Part shown: positions 16,988-24,808 of the stretch, piece after piece
Numbering within the stretch: position 1 is the stretch's first letter
How the letters are laid out: each line of letters begins with the position of its first letter
Assembly: GCF_001613145.1 (NCBI RefSeq)
Contig: NZ_BDBU01000022.1
Location: 92,043-156,042, forward strand
Reading direction: 5' to 3'
From: Nocardia jejuensis NBRC 103114
GTDB taxonomy: Bacteria; Actinomycetota; Actinomycetes; Mycobacteriales; Mycobacteriaceae
Length of the DNA stretch: 64,000 bases
Notes under the pieces: model-generated
Databases searched by the model: none
What the model was told of the DNA's origin: nothing
The model's input: the letters and a program-made list of their open reading frames with translations, nothing else
Translations under genes and position numbers: made by a program

Positions 16988-17025
16988 TTTCGTCCCTCGG
17001 ACCTACTCGGCTCCGAGGGACGAAA
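16988..17025. terminator. 14-bp perfect hairpin between convergent genes
   Basis: TTTCGTCCCTCGGA (16988-17001) pairs exactly with TCCGAGGGACGAAA (17012-17025) over a 10-base loop, between the dehydrogenase and the convergent phosphatase gene. Confidence 0.75.
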
Positions 17026-17124
17026 CATGCTGTTCGACAGTGATGTTCCGCGCCGCTTCACGAGGCTCGGGATATTCGACCGGCCCGCGCCGATGTCACT
17101 CGGCAGGCCGGGCCCGGGACCGGA

Positions 17125-18201
17125 TCAGGCCAGGCGGCGCTGGAAGGTGTTGGTGGGCGCGCCGTTCGACAGATCGACGGTATAGACGCCGAGATCGGCG
17201 GAGGCCGCGGTCAGGTCCAGCACCATGAAGCCGAGATCGTCGAAGTTCTGGTAGAGCGCGGAATTGGGGGTTCGCGATCCCGAGGCCGAGGGTTCGCCGT
17301 GGACGGATTTGGCCGCCGCGCCGGAGATGATCTGGCGGGTGCCCTTCGACGGCGTGTTCGGGTCGAGCACCTGCAGCGAGTGGTCGTGGCCCGAGAGCAG
17401 GAACTGGCAGCGCCCGAGCACGTGCGCCTCGAAGAAGTCCTTCACGAATCGGCCGTTGACGGGCTCGATCGCGAGTCCCTCGTATTCTCCGGCGTTTCCG
17501 TGCGGCCCGTTGTTCAGGTACGGGTGGTGGGTGCAGGCGATCTTCCACTTGGCGGGGGATTCGGCGATGGCGCGATCCAGCCACGCGGCCTGTTCGCTCA
17601 TGAACTGACCATCGGCCGCCCAGTACGGCGCGAAAAGCGGCGGCAGGTACGCGGCGATGGGATTCAGGTCCAGGACGAAGAATTCGACCAGGGGCTGCTC
17701 CTGCGGCAGGCGCACCGAGTAATAGCGAGAAGGCATGAACCAGCGCGGCGAGCGCGCGTGGTAGGCCACCTCATGGTCCCCGCGCAGCAGCCAGCCGCCG
17801 TCGCCGGGCAGCAGCGAGCTGTTGTCGTGATTGCCCTGGACCATCAGCCACGGGAAGTCCAGGCCGTGATTGGGATCTTCGAACTTGGCCTGGAACTGGG
17901 CGTCGTCATCGGCCCAGGGGCCCTGTTCGTAGACGTTGTCGCCGAGGCCGAGGGCGAGCGAGAACGGTTCGCGGGCATGCATTTCGCGCATGGCGTCCGC
18001 GACGATCCACTGCGGGCGGGCCCCGGTGCCGGCGTCGCCGGTGATCAGGACACGCAGGTTGTTCGAGTCCGGAAGCGGTGTCTTGCCGACCGTCGGCACG
18101 GGGGCGGGTTCAGCCCAGGCGGGGTCCGCGGCGGTCGCCACGGTGGCCAGTCCCGCAGCGGTCGCGGCTCCGGCGAGGAAGCCGCGGCGGTCCACATTCA
18201 T
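17125..18201 (-). CDS. Tat-exported metallophosphoesterase (acid phosphatase-like)
   Basis: This 358-residue calcineurin-fold phosphatase is predicted to be exported folded by the Tat system. The N-terminus MNVDRRGFLAGAATAAGL has the twin-arginine motif, a hydrophobic core and a likely cut after AWAEP. The metal and catalytic motifs are in order: GDAGTG, GDNVY, QGNHDN, THHPYLN and SGHDHS, a pattern close to purple/tartrate-resistant acid phosphatases. It should release phosphate from organic esters outside the membrane. CAGGGAG precedes the ATG. A CTGGTC-N4-GACCAG palindrome at 18222-18237 sits 20 bases upstream. No Pho box could be identified with confidence. Confidence 0.92.
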   Translation of the reverse strand: MNVDRRGFLAGAATAAGLATVATAADPAWAEPAPVPTVGKTPLPDSNNLRVLITGDAGTGARPQWIVADAMREMHAREPFSLALGLGDNVYEQGPWADDDAQFQAKFEDPNHGLDFPWLMVQGNHDNSSLLPGDGGWLLRGDHEVAYHARSPRWFMPSRYYSVRLPQEQPLVEFFVLDLNPIAAYLPPLFAPYWAADGQFMSEQAAWLDRAIAESPAKWKIACTHHPYLNNGPHGNAGEYEGLAIEPVNGRFVKDFFEAHVLGRCQFLLSGHDHSLQVLDPNTPSKGTRQIISGAAAKSVHGEPSASGSRTPNSALYQNFDDLGFMVLDLTAASADLGVYTVDLSNGAPTNTFQRRLA

Positions 18202-18221
18202 CGAATCTCCCTGATTCCATT

Positions 18222-18237
18222 CTGGTCGTCTGACCAG
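18222..18237 (-). promoter_or_regulatory. Operator-like palindrome CTGGTC-N4-GACCAG
   Basis: Perfect 6-base arms lie 20 bases upstream of the phosphatase start. It resembles GntR-type sites, but the spacing differs from FadR (4 bases rather than 1). The cognate regulator is unknown. Confidence 0.4.
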
Positions 18238-18331
18238 TATTACCGGTTCTGATGAACACCACATGACAGCGCGAATGACGGTTCACACTAACCAGACCAC
18301 GCGACACGTTCACCGAGGCCACGGAACCTTT

Positions 18332-18360
18332 TGACAGCACCTCGCCCCGGTGGGAATGTT
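18332..18360 (+). promoter_or_regulatory. Promoter for the DUF445 gene
   Basis: A consensus TTGACA (18332-18337), 17-base spacer and GAATGT (18355-18360) lie 70 bases before ATG 18431, leaving a leader of about 60 bases. Confidence 0.5.
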
Positions 18361-18430
18361 GGGTGTCCGTTTCGGACAGAACCTCGAGGCCGCACGCCTC
18401 TTCATCCGCTCGGCCACAGGGGGACGAAGC

Positions 18431-19786
18431 ATGACGACACTGGCCTCGGGTGTTTTCATCGATTGGGAGCAGCTGACCGGTCAGTCGAAACTAGTCGTCG
18501 ATCTGATCAGTTTCCCGGTATTCAGCGGTATCGCCGGATGGCTCACCAACTGGACCGGCGTGCTGATGTTGTTCTGGCCGGTCTACTTTCGCGGATTCTG
18601 GGTTCCCGGCCTCGATATCCTCTACCCCTACCTGCCGCGCCGGGTGCAGGTGCTGCCGACCTTCTCCGGCGACGGCCGCCGCCTCGGCTTCCAGGGCTTC
18701 ATTCCCGCACGCGCGGAGAAGATGGCCAGCATCTGCGTGGACGTGGCCATCATGCGAATCGGCAGCCCCAAGGACTTCATCCACGAACTGGATATCGAGG
18801 GCATCGCCGACTACATCGCCGAGCTGGGCCGCAAACAGGTGCCCACCATGGTCGACGAGATCATGACGCGGGAGAACCCGGAGCTGTGGGCCGCGGTGCC
18901 GCGCGCGGTGCGCAATGTGCTGTATCAGCGGGTCGAACGCCAGCTCCCGACCCTGGCCCGGCGCTCGTTCGAACAGCTCGGCGACAATGTCGACCAGCTC
19001 ATCGACATCAAGAGCTTCGTCATCCGGTACCTGCGCGACAACCCGGAGATCCTGAAGGATCTGACCACCACCATCGCCGCGCCGGAACTGAAGTTCATGG
19101 TCCGGATCGGCCTGCTGGGCGCGCCGTTCGGCCTGATCCTGGCGCTGTACATGCATGTGCACCAGAGCATCCCGGTGATCGGCTGGATCCCGAACTGGCT
19201 GGTCATCCTGACCGCGGCGGCGCTGATCGGCGTGACGGTGAACGTGATCGCCATCAAGATGATGTTCGAGCCCGGCGATCCACAGCCCCGCTACAAGTAC
19301 ATCTGGAAGCAGGCGCTGCTGGCCAAGCGGCAGCCCGAGGCCGCGGCCGATCTGGCGCACATCCTGGCCTACCAGGTGCTCACGCTGCCGAACCTGGCCG
19401 GAGAACTGCTGGACGGCCCGAACGGCGACAAGACCCGGCAGTTGCTCGAGCGGCTGATCTCGCAGGAGATCCACAAGCAGCTCGGGCCGACGCACTCGAT
19501 GGTGCGGACCATGTTCGGCAAGCGGCAGTTCGACAATCTGACGATCGGCGCGACCACCGCGGCGGTCGGGCTCGCACCGAGCCTGGTGCAGGACGAGGAA
19601 TTCGCCCGGACCCAGGCCAAGACGATCGAGGAGTTCGCGGCCCGCAAGCTCAAGCTGCTCACCCCCGGCGAGTTCATGGAGATGTTCTACGCCTCGGTCG
19701 AGCAGGACGCGTGGCTGCTGTATCTGCACGGCGCGGTGCTGGGTCTGGCCGTCGGCGGCGTGCATCTGGCGCTTTTCGGCTGGTAG
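18431..19786 (+). CDS. DUF445 family membrane protein
   Basis: This 451-residue protein of the DUF445/YheB-like family has one hydrophobic hairpin near the N-terminus (about residues 25-60, FPVFSGIAGWLTNWTGVLMLFW). A long, mostly helical, charged middle follows, then two spans around residues 220-275 (GLLGAPFGLILALYMHV, WLVILTAAALIGVTVNVIAIKMMF) and a final span at the C-terminus. The conserved TNW and NVIAIKMMF motifs are typical: NAIAV/TNWLAI-like repeats mark this family. The function is unknown; a membrane-shaping or barrier role is sometimes proposed. The start at 18431 follows GGGGGACG; an ATG at 18350 lies in the promoter. The gene stands alone. Confidence 0.88.
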   Translation: MTTLASGVFIDWEQLTGQSKLVVDLISFPVFSGIAGWLTNWTGVLMLFWPVYFRGFWVPGLDILYPYLPRRVQVLPTFSGDGRRLGFQGFIPARAEKMASICVDVAIMRIGSPKDFIHELDIEGIADYIAELGRKQVPTMVDEIMTRENPELWAAVPRAVRNVLYQRVERQLPTLARRSFEQLGDNVDQLIDIKSFVIRYLRDNPEILKDLTTTIAAPELKFMVRIGLLGAPFGLILALYMHVHQSIPVIGWIPNWLVILTAAALIGVTVNVIAIKMMFEPGDPQPRYKYIWKQALLAKRQPEAAADLAHILAYQVLTLPNLAGELLDGPNGDKTRQLLERLISQEIHKQLGPTHSMVRTMFGKRQFDNLTIGATTAAVGLAPSLVQDEEFARTQAKTIEEFAARKLKLLTPGEFMEMFYASVEQDAWLLYLHGAVLGLAVGGVHLALFGW

Positions 19787-19822
19787 CGGCGGCTTTCCGG
19801 GGCCTCGCCACACGGCCCTCCG

Positions 19823-19850
19823 AAAATACAAGCATGCGTGCTTGCATTTT
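19823..19850. promoter_or_regulatory. 28-bp operator-like palindrome
   Basis: AAAAT-A-CAAGCA, TGCG, TGCTTG-C-ATTTT: 11 of 12 arm positions pair. The CAAGCA/TGCTTG core resembles TetR or MarR operators. It lies 118 bases before the next gene. A second imperfect palindrome (CGGCATTCAC/GTGGATGCCG, 19880-19904) follows, then a two-copy direct repeat CTCTGGCAG(A/T)AGTGCCG at about 19914-19953. Confidence 0.5.
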
Positions 19851-19968
19851 GTGGGATGGGCTGAGATGCTGACCCGCGACGGCATTCACAACGGCGTGGA
19901 TGCCGGTTCCGTTCTCTGGCAGAAGTGCCGGTGACTCTCTGGCAGTAGTGCCGCGACAAGGATGTGCG

Positions 19969-20760
19969 ATGGCCGACCTCGAGGCGCTGCTCGCCGATTT
20001 CACCGCCGAATGCGCCGATCTCGATCGGCTGATCGCGGATCTGGACCCCGCCGACTGGCAGCGCGACACCCCCGCCGCGGGCTGGACCATCGCGCACCAG
20101 ATCGCCCACCTGAACTGGACCGATCGGGTCGCGGTCGTCTCGGCGACCGATCCGGTGACGTTCGACGAGCTGGTGCAGGCCGCCCTGCCCAAGGCGCTCA
20201 CCTTCGTGGACGAGGCCGCCGAGGAGGGTGCGAAGACCCCCGCTCCGGAACTGCTGGCGAATTGGCGTCGCGATCGGCTCGCGCTGGTCGAGGCCCTGCG
20301 CACCGTGCCCGCCGGGACCAAGCTGCCGTGGTTCGGTCCGCCGATGAGCACCGCGTCGATGATCACCGCGCGCCTCATGGAGACCTGGGCACACGGGCAG
20401 GACGTCGCGGACACCCTCGGGATCGCGCGGGTGCCGACCGACCGGCTTCGCAATATCGCGCATCTGGGCGTGCGAACCCGGAACTTCGCGTACATGACCC
20501 GCGGAAAGGCCGCGCCCGCCGCGGAATTCCGAATCGAGCTGACCGCGCCCGACGGCAGCCTGTGGACCTGGGGACCCGAGGACGCCGAGCAGCGAATCAG
20601 CGGTCCGGCGGTGGACTTCTGCCAGCTGGTGACCCAGCGCCGGCATCTGGATGATCTCGCGCTGCGAATCAGCGGTGCGGATGCGGCCGAATGGCTGAGT
20701 CTGGCACAGGCTTTCGCCGGTCCGCCCGGAACAGGACGAACGGCGGGCCAGTTCGACTGA
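19969..20760 (+). CDS. Maleylpyruvate isomerase-like protein, TIGR03084 type
   Basis: This 263-residue protein of the DinB/maleylpyruvate isomerase superfamily has an N-terminal four-helix-bundle domain with the metal-binding histidines in WTIAHQIAHLNWTDR and MITARLMETWAHGQDVAD. The triad is consistent with a divalent metal site used by thiol-dependent isomerases, for which mycothiol is the usual actinobacterial cofactor. The C-terminal part (about 170-263, RGKAAPAAEFRIELTAPDGSLWTWGPEDAE) resembles an SCP2-like lipid-binding domain. The reaction is unknown. AAGGA precedes ATG 19969; an earlier ATG at 19900 would start inside a repeat. A large palindrome upstream suggests regulated expression. 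Confidence 0.82.
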   Translation: MADLEALLADFTAECADLDRLIADLDPADWQRDTPAAGWTIAHQIAHLNWTDRVAVVSATDPVTFDELVQAALPKALTFVDEAAEEGAKTPAPELLANWRRDRLALVEALRTVPAGTKLPWFGPPMSTASMITARLMETWAHGQDVADTLGIARVPTDRLRNIAHLGVRTRNFAYMTRGKAAPAAEFRIELTAPDGSLWTWGPEDAEQRISGPAVDFCQLVTQRRHLDDLALRISGADAAEWLSLAQAFAGPPGTGRTAGQFD

Positions 20761-21112
20761 ACCGACTCGCCGCCCGATCATCCCCCGACCTCCGGCCAGA
20801 GTTGAGAGCGAGCGAGCGCCATCCGTGGGTGCGCCGTTTCTGGTGCCCGACCGGACGCCGTTGGCCGGAGGTTTTCGATGGCAGTCGAATCAGCGCTCGC
20901 CGCTGATAGGTGTTTACCCACCCTTTCGACAGTGGAAACCTGCGGATGTGCGCTACTTCTCAGCTGTGATCTTGCTCTCGAGAGCGGCATGTCCCATCGT
21001 GCGCTCTTGCGCGCCCCCGTAACCTGGACACGCGTACGACTTTCAATGGTGCGGGTCGTGGGCGTCGAAAGACGCAGGGGGACCAGGGGAGAGGGAAAGG
21101 AACGCACCGATC
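20761..21112. other. 352-base gap with no recognised element
   Basis: I see no gene with proper start, ribosome site and codon bias here, and no strong hairpin. It should contain the promoter of the secreted protein at 21113, whose ribosome site GAGAGGGAAAGGA is clear, but no promoter pair could be chosen with confidence. Confidence 0.4.
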
Positions 21113-21997
21113 ATGTCGCAGCACATCGCGACGACGGCTGCCCGGTCATCCTGGCGCGCCACTCAGGTGCTCCGCTACAGCGCCGTCGTCACCGCCAGCA
21201 TGGCCAGCATCGGCCTCACCGTCGCCGCCGGATCGTATATCGCCAATGAAATGGCGCAACAGCCCGGCAAATTGAACACCGCGGCTCCGGCCGTCCATCC
21301 ACCGATCGATATCGCCGGGGGTTCCGCCGTCGCGCCGCATGCCGGGGACATCACGTCCGGTATCGAAACCAGCGGACGCACACCGCTTTTCGCCGTGTGG
21401 CCGGCTCCCGCCGCGAGCCCGGCCGCGAAGCCGGCCGACCGGGTGGGCACGCCACAGCGACCCAGCCCCATCGCCGGTCAGCTGCGACTGGGCTCCACCT
21501 ACCTGGGCGCGCAAGTGGTTCCGGCACAGCGGAATTCGGTGTCCTTCATGGTGGACACGAATATCTTCGCGACCATCGCGGACTTCATGCTGCACACCCC
21601 CGTGGGCGAAAGCCTCGGCATCGCTTCCGATCCGCTCGCCAACACCCAGCTACGCACCGATGTGGATCCGCGCGGCGAGATCACCCTGACCCTGTCGGAT
21701 CCGGGGATCGGGCGCTACGGCGTGCAGTTCGTCCGGCACTCCGCGCCCGGCGCGGCGGATCCGGACACCACCCCGCGAGCATCGGAGTCCACCGCGGACA
21801 CCGAAACGGCCACGGGGGATACCGAGGCGGGCCTCGCGGTGGGATCCGAGGCGAATGCCGATGCGGGCCTCGACGTGAATCCGGAGGCGGGGCTCGCCGC
21901 GAGCCCCGAGGCGGCCCTCGCCGTGGGGCAACACTCCGGGGACGCGGAGCCGTTCGCCGGAGCGCGTGGCGAGTCCGCGGGCGCCACCGCTGTGTGA
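21113..21997 (+). CDS. Secreted or membrane-anchored protein of unknown function with acidic repeats
   Basis: This 294-residue protein has an N-terminal segment (residues 17-45, WRATQVLRYSAVVTASMASI) that could be a signal anchor. The middle, around residues 115-205, looks globular (GSTYLGAQVVPAQRNSVSFMVDTNIFATIADFMLHTPVGESLGIASDP, then DPRGEITLTLSDPGIGRYGVQFV). From about 210 the chain is acidic and low in complexity, with an imperfect tandem pattern (EAGLAVGSEA, DAGLDVNPEA, EAGLAASPEA, EAALAVGQ). I do not recognise the family. The stop overlaps the next start (GTGA), so its translation is coupled to the L-2-hydroxyglutarate oxidase gene, an unexpected pairing of an exported protein with a flavoenzyme. 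Confidence 0.75.
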   Translation: MSQHIATTAARSSWRATQVLRYSAVVTASMASIGLTVAAGSYIANEMAQQPGKLNTAAPAVHPPIDIAGGSAVAPHAGDITSGIETSGRTPLFAVWPAPAASPAAKPADRVGTPQRPSPIAGQLRLGSTYLGAQVVPAQRNSVSFMVDTNIFATIADFMLHTPVGESLGIASDPLANTQLRTDVDPRGEITLTLSDPGIGRYGVQFVRHSAPGAADPDTTPRASESTADTETATGDTEAGLAVGSEANADAGLDVNPEAGLAASPEAALAVGQHSGDAEPFAGARGESAGATAV

Positions 21998-23193
21998 AAC
22001 TTCCTGATGTGTACGACTACTGCGTGATCGGCGGCGGCATCGTCGGGGTCGCGACCGCCTACCGCATTCTCGATCGACACCCGGGCGCGAGCCTGCTGCT
22101 GGTCGAGAAGGCGGACGCGCTCGGCGTCCATCAGACCGGGCACAACAGCGGGGTCATCCACTCGGGCATCTACTACGAGCCCGGCAGCCTGAAGGCGCGT
22201 CTGTGCGTGCGCGGCGCGCAGTGGACCAGGGAATTCGCCGCCGCACACGACATTCCGTTCCGAATTTGCGGAAAGCTGCTGGTGGCCACGGATTCCGTGG
22301 AGCACGCCCGGATGCTGGCGCTGTACGAGCGGTCGGTCGCCAACGGGGTCGAGGTGGAGTTGCTCGACGCCGCCGAACTGGTCCGCCGCGAACCCCGCGT
22401 GCGCGGGGTCGGCGCGCTTTTCGTTCCGGGCACCGGGATCATCGACTACACCCGCGTCGTCGACGCGCTGGCGCGGCAGGTGCGAGATGCCGGGGGTGAG
22501 ATCGTGCTCGGCGCCGAGATCACCGCGATCGACGAAACAGAGTCGGCGGTAACGATTTCCGGCCCGTCGGGCAGCTGGAAGGCGGGCCGCCTGGTGGTGT
22601 GCGCCGGATTGCAGGCCGATCGGATGGCGCGACTGGGCGGCCTCGACCTCGGCCTGCGGATCGTGCCGTTCCGCGGCGAGTACTACCAATTGCCACCGGA
22701 GCGCGCGGATCTGGTGAGCACCCTCATCTATCCCATCCCCGATCCGGAACTACCCTTCCTCGGCGTGCACCTGAGCCCGACCATCGACGGCGGGCTGACC
22801 GTCGGCCCGAACGCGGTGCTCGGACTCGCACGGGAGGGTTACCGCAAGGGCAGCGTGAAGTGGCGGGACGCCCGGGAGATCCTGGGATTCAGCGGCTTTC
22901 ACCGGGTGGCCGCCGCCAATGTCCGGACCGGGCTGCGGGAGATGCGTAATTCACTGTTCAAGCGGGGTTATCTGGCGGAGTGCCGGCGCTACTGCCCGGA
23001 ACTCACTCTCGCGGATCTACAACCGCGCGAGGCGGGTATCCGGGCGCAAGCTGTGCTGCCGGACGGAACGCTGCTGCACGATTTCCTGATCGAGCGGACG
23101 CCGCGCTCGGTGCACGTGCTCAATGCGCCCTCGCCAGCCGCGACGTCGGCACTGCCGATCGCGGAACACATCGTCGCGCAATTGGACAATTGA
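21994..23193 (+). CDS. lhgO: FAD-dependent L-2-hydroxyglutarate oxidase (LhgO type)
   Basis: This 399-residue flavoprotein of the DAO superfamily is predicted to oxidise L-2-hydroxyglutarate to 2-oxoglutarate, feeding electrons to oxygen or the membrane quinone pool. It has an FAD-binding DYCVIGGGIVGVATAYRIL at residues 8-26, the family signature HQTGHNSGVIHSGIYYEPGSLKARLCVRG, GTGIIDYTRVVDAL, the substrate-side FRGEYYQLP and a C-terminal FAD segment (HDFLIERTPRSVHVLNAPSPAATSALPIAEHI). The GTG start at 21994 overlaps the upstream TGA; GTG 22009 is an alternative. L-2-hydroxyglutarate arises from side reactions of dehydrogenases and, in some bacteria, from glutarate breakdown. Confidence 0.9.
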   Translation: MKLPDVYDYCVIGGGIVGVATAYRILDRHPGASLLLVEKADALGVHQTGHNSGVIHSGIYYEPGSLKARLCVRGAQWTREFAAAHDIPFRICGKLLVATDSVEHARMLALYERSVANGVEVELLDAAELVRREPRVRGVGALFVPGTGIIDYTRVVDALARQVRDAGGEIVLGAEITAIDETESAVTISGPSGSWKAGRLVVCAGLQADRMARLGGLDLGLRIVPFRGEYYQLPPERADLVSTLIYPIPDPELPFLGVHLSPTIDGGLTVGPNAVLGLAREGYRKGSVKWRDAREILGFSGFHRVAAANVRTGLREMRNSLFKRGYLAECRRYCPELTLADLQPREAGIRAQAVLPDGTLLHDFLIERTPRSVHVLNAPSPAATSALPIAEHIVAQLDN

Positions 23194-23320
23194 CCTATTG
23201 GCTGATTGCCACAATTTCACTGCGTCCCGTTGAGTACCTCGCCCGAAATCGGGGGTATCCATTCAATAAATAGGATTGCTGTAGTACTTTTGTGAGCAGC
23301 CGTGGGACAGGGAGCAGCCT

Positions 23321-23860
23321 ATGGGCCACATCAAATACGCGAGTGACGTCGGTGCGCCGGTGGAGGTCGCGTTCACGTACACGGACAACCATCAGTTCGT
23401 GCCGGACTGGGCTTTCGGCGTCGGCGCTTTCGAACCGGTCGGCGACATCGACCACGGGTCCGGAGCCGTCTTCGCCGCGATGCTCAGGGTGGGCCTGTGG
23501 CATCCCACGATCGAGTGCGAGATCACCGATTATCGTCGCAACGCGGTCATCGAGTACACACTGCGCAGGCGCAGGGCGGGGAAGCCGGCGCCTGCGCGGA
23601 GTGCCGAAGCGATGCCGGGCGGCGGGTCGGTGTGCACCTCCCCGCTGTGCGTCATCACCCTGCGATTCGACCCGCTCGGCTACGGCCGCGCGGTGCTGAC
23701 CTCGGAAACCGAGTACTGGGCGCCCAGCGGATTCACCGGCAAGCTGCTCTCCCGGATGCTCGCCGCCGTCGTACAATCGGCCGTGCGACGCACCGAATCG
23801 CAATTGCGAAGGGAGATAGAGGAATTCCACGGAACGGATCTTGTCGGCCGGATTGCGTAG
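23321..23860 (+). CDS. SRPBCC (START-like) family protein
   Basis: This 179-residue protein has the polyketide-cyclase/START-like pattern. An opening strand is followed by a helix (IKYASDVGAPVEVAFTYTDNHQFVPDWAFGV), then a set of beta strands, and a long C-terminal helix (GKLLSRMLAAVVQSAVRRTESQLRREIEEF). Such proteins bind hydrophobic ligands in a cavity; the ligand is unknown. A loop containing RRRRAGKPAPARSAEAMPGGG interrupts the sheet. GGGAGCAGCCT precedes ATG 23321. The 127-base gap upstream has an AT-rich stretch (23257-23276) that may hold the promoter. The next gene's -10 hexamer overlaps this gene's stop codon. Confidence 0.82.
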   Translation: MGHIKYASDVGAPVEVAFTYTDNHQFVPDWAFGVGAFEPVGDIDHGSGAVFAAMLRVGLWHPTIECEITDYRRNAVIEYTLRRRRAGKPAPARSAEAMPGGGSVCTSPLCVITLRFDPLGYGRAVLTSETEYWAPSGFTGKLLSRMLAAVVQSAVRRTESQLRREIEEFHGTDLVGRIA

Positions 23861-23863
23861 GGT
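23858..23863 (+). promoter_or_regulatory. -10 element TAGGGT of a probable leaderless promoter
   Basis: TAGGGT overlaps the stop codon of the SRPBCC gene and ends exactly 7 bases before ATG 23871. Only a weak GGTGAG is available as a ribosome site. Confidence 0.45.
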
Positions 23864-23870
23864 GAGCAGC

Positions 23871-24710
23871 ATGATCATCGTGAGCACCGACGGATCGTGC
23901 CTGCGTAACCCCGGCGGAGCCATCGGCTGGGCTTGGGTCAATCACGGCGGCGGCTCCGGCAGCGGCGGCGGGCCCTCGGGCACGAATCAGATCGCGGAAC
24001 TACGTGCGGTCCTGGAAGCGATCCTCGCCCACAACGGATCAGAGCCGCTGCTCATCGAGAGCGACTCCCTCTATGCCATCAAATGCGCCTCCGAGTGGAT
24101 TCACGGCTGGCGCAACAACGGCTGGCGCACCTCGAGCGGCGGTGACGTCAAGAACCTGGAGCTGATCCAGCAGATCGACCGCGCCATCGCCGGACGGCCG
24201 GGACCGGTGCGGTTCCGCTGGGTGCGCGGCCACGTCGGCAACTATTTCAACGAGCAGGCCGACAAGCTCGCAGGCCAGGCCGCACGGCAGGTCGGCGGCA
24301 CGGGCGACGAGCCGGGCACCCCGAAGGGTGCGAAGACGACTGCCGTCGCGGGCGCGAGGACGGGCACCGCCAAGGGCGCGAAGTCGGGTGGCTCCAAGGG
24401 TGCGAAGTCGGGCACCGCCTCGAGCCGGAAGCCGAAGACGAGTGCCGCGCGCGCGAGTTCCGACGAGCCGGATCCGGTCTACGACCCCATCACCGAGCCG
24501 ATCCGGGTGGATCCGATCACCGAACCGCTGCCGGTCACCGCACCGGTCGAGTCGGCCGTGGTCGGCGCGCACACGGTGCGGGTCGCGGAGGCGGCCGAGA
24601 AGACGACCGCCGAGAAGACACCGGCGGCCACCACGCATTCGGCCCCGAAGACCCCGCGTCGCCGCGCGGCGGCGAAAACGCCTGCGCCCGACGCACTCAC
24701 ACTCTTCTGA
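23871..24710 (+). CDS. RNase HI-like nuclease with a long basic tail
   Basis: This 279-residue protein has an N-terminal RNase H domain (residues 1-135) that should cut the RNA strand of RNA:DNA hybrids. The acidic catalytic set is visible: D7 (STDGS), E43 (AELRAV), D65 (ESDSLYAI) and D131, with H121 in WVRGHVGNYFNEQAD. Residues 140-279 are disordered and rich in Lys, Ala, Gly, Ser and Thr (repeated KGAK, AAEKTTAEKTPA, PKTPRRRAAAKTPAP), like histone-H1 or HupB tails, with an acidic PDPVYDPITEPIRVDPITEPL insert. The tail probably adds non-specific nucleic-acid binding. Bacterial RNase HI usually ends near 155 residues, so the tail is an addition. Confidence 0.9.
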   Translation: MIIVSTDGSCLRNPGGAIGWAWVNHGGGSGSGGGPSGTNQIAELRAVLEAILAHNGSEPLLIESDSLYAIKCASEWIHGWRNNGWRTSSGGDVKNLELIQQIDRAIAGRPGPVRFRWVRGHVGNYFNEQADKLAGQAARQVGGTGDEPGTPKGAKTTAVAGARTGTAKGAKSGGSKGAKSGTASSRKPKTSAARASSDEPDPVYDPITEPIRVDPITEPLPVTAPVESAVVGAHTVRVAEAAEKTTAEKTPAATTHSAPKTPRRRAAAKTPAPDALTLF

Positions 24711-24751
24711 ACCCCGCAGGGCGGTAGCCGCCCGATGCGGACACGAACGAC

Positions 24752-24790
24752 GAGAACCGCCCCGGTGAACAGCTCACCGGGGCGGCTCTC
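24752..24790. terminator. 17-bp hairpin between convergent genes
   Basis: Arms 24752-24768 and 24774-24790 pair with a single mismatch around the 5-base loop ACAGC. It lies between the RNase H gene and the Mce-associated gene on the other strand. Confidence 0.75.
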
Positions 24791-24808
24791 TCGATCCGCG
24801 TGTCTACG

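Noticed and set aside
18222..18237. FadR-type operator
   Set aside because: FadR sites have a one-base spacer between CTGGTC and GACCAG; here it is four, so only a generic operator-like palindrome is reported.
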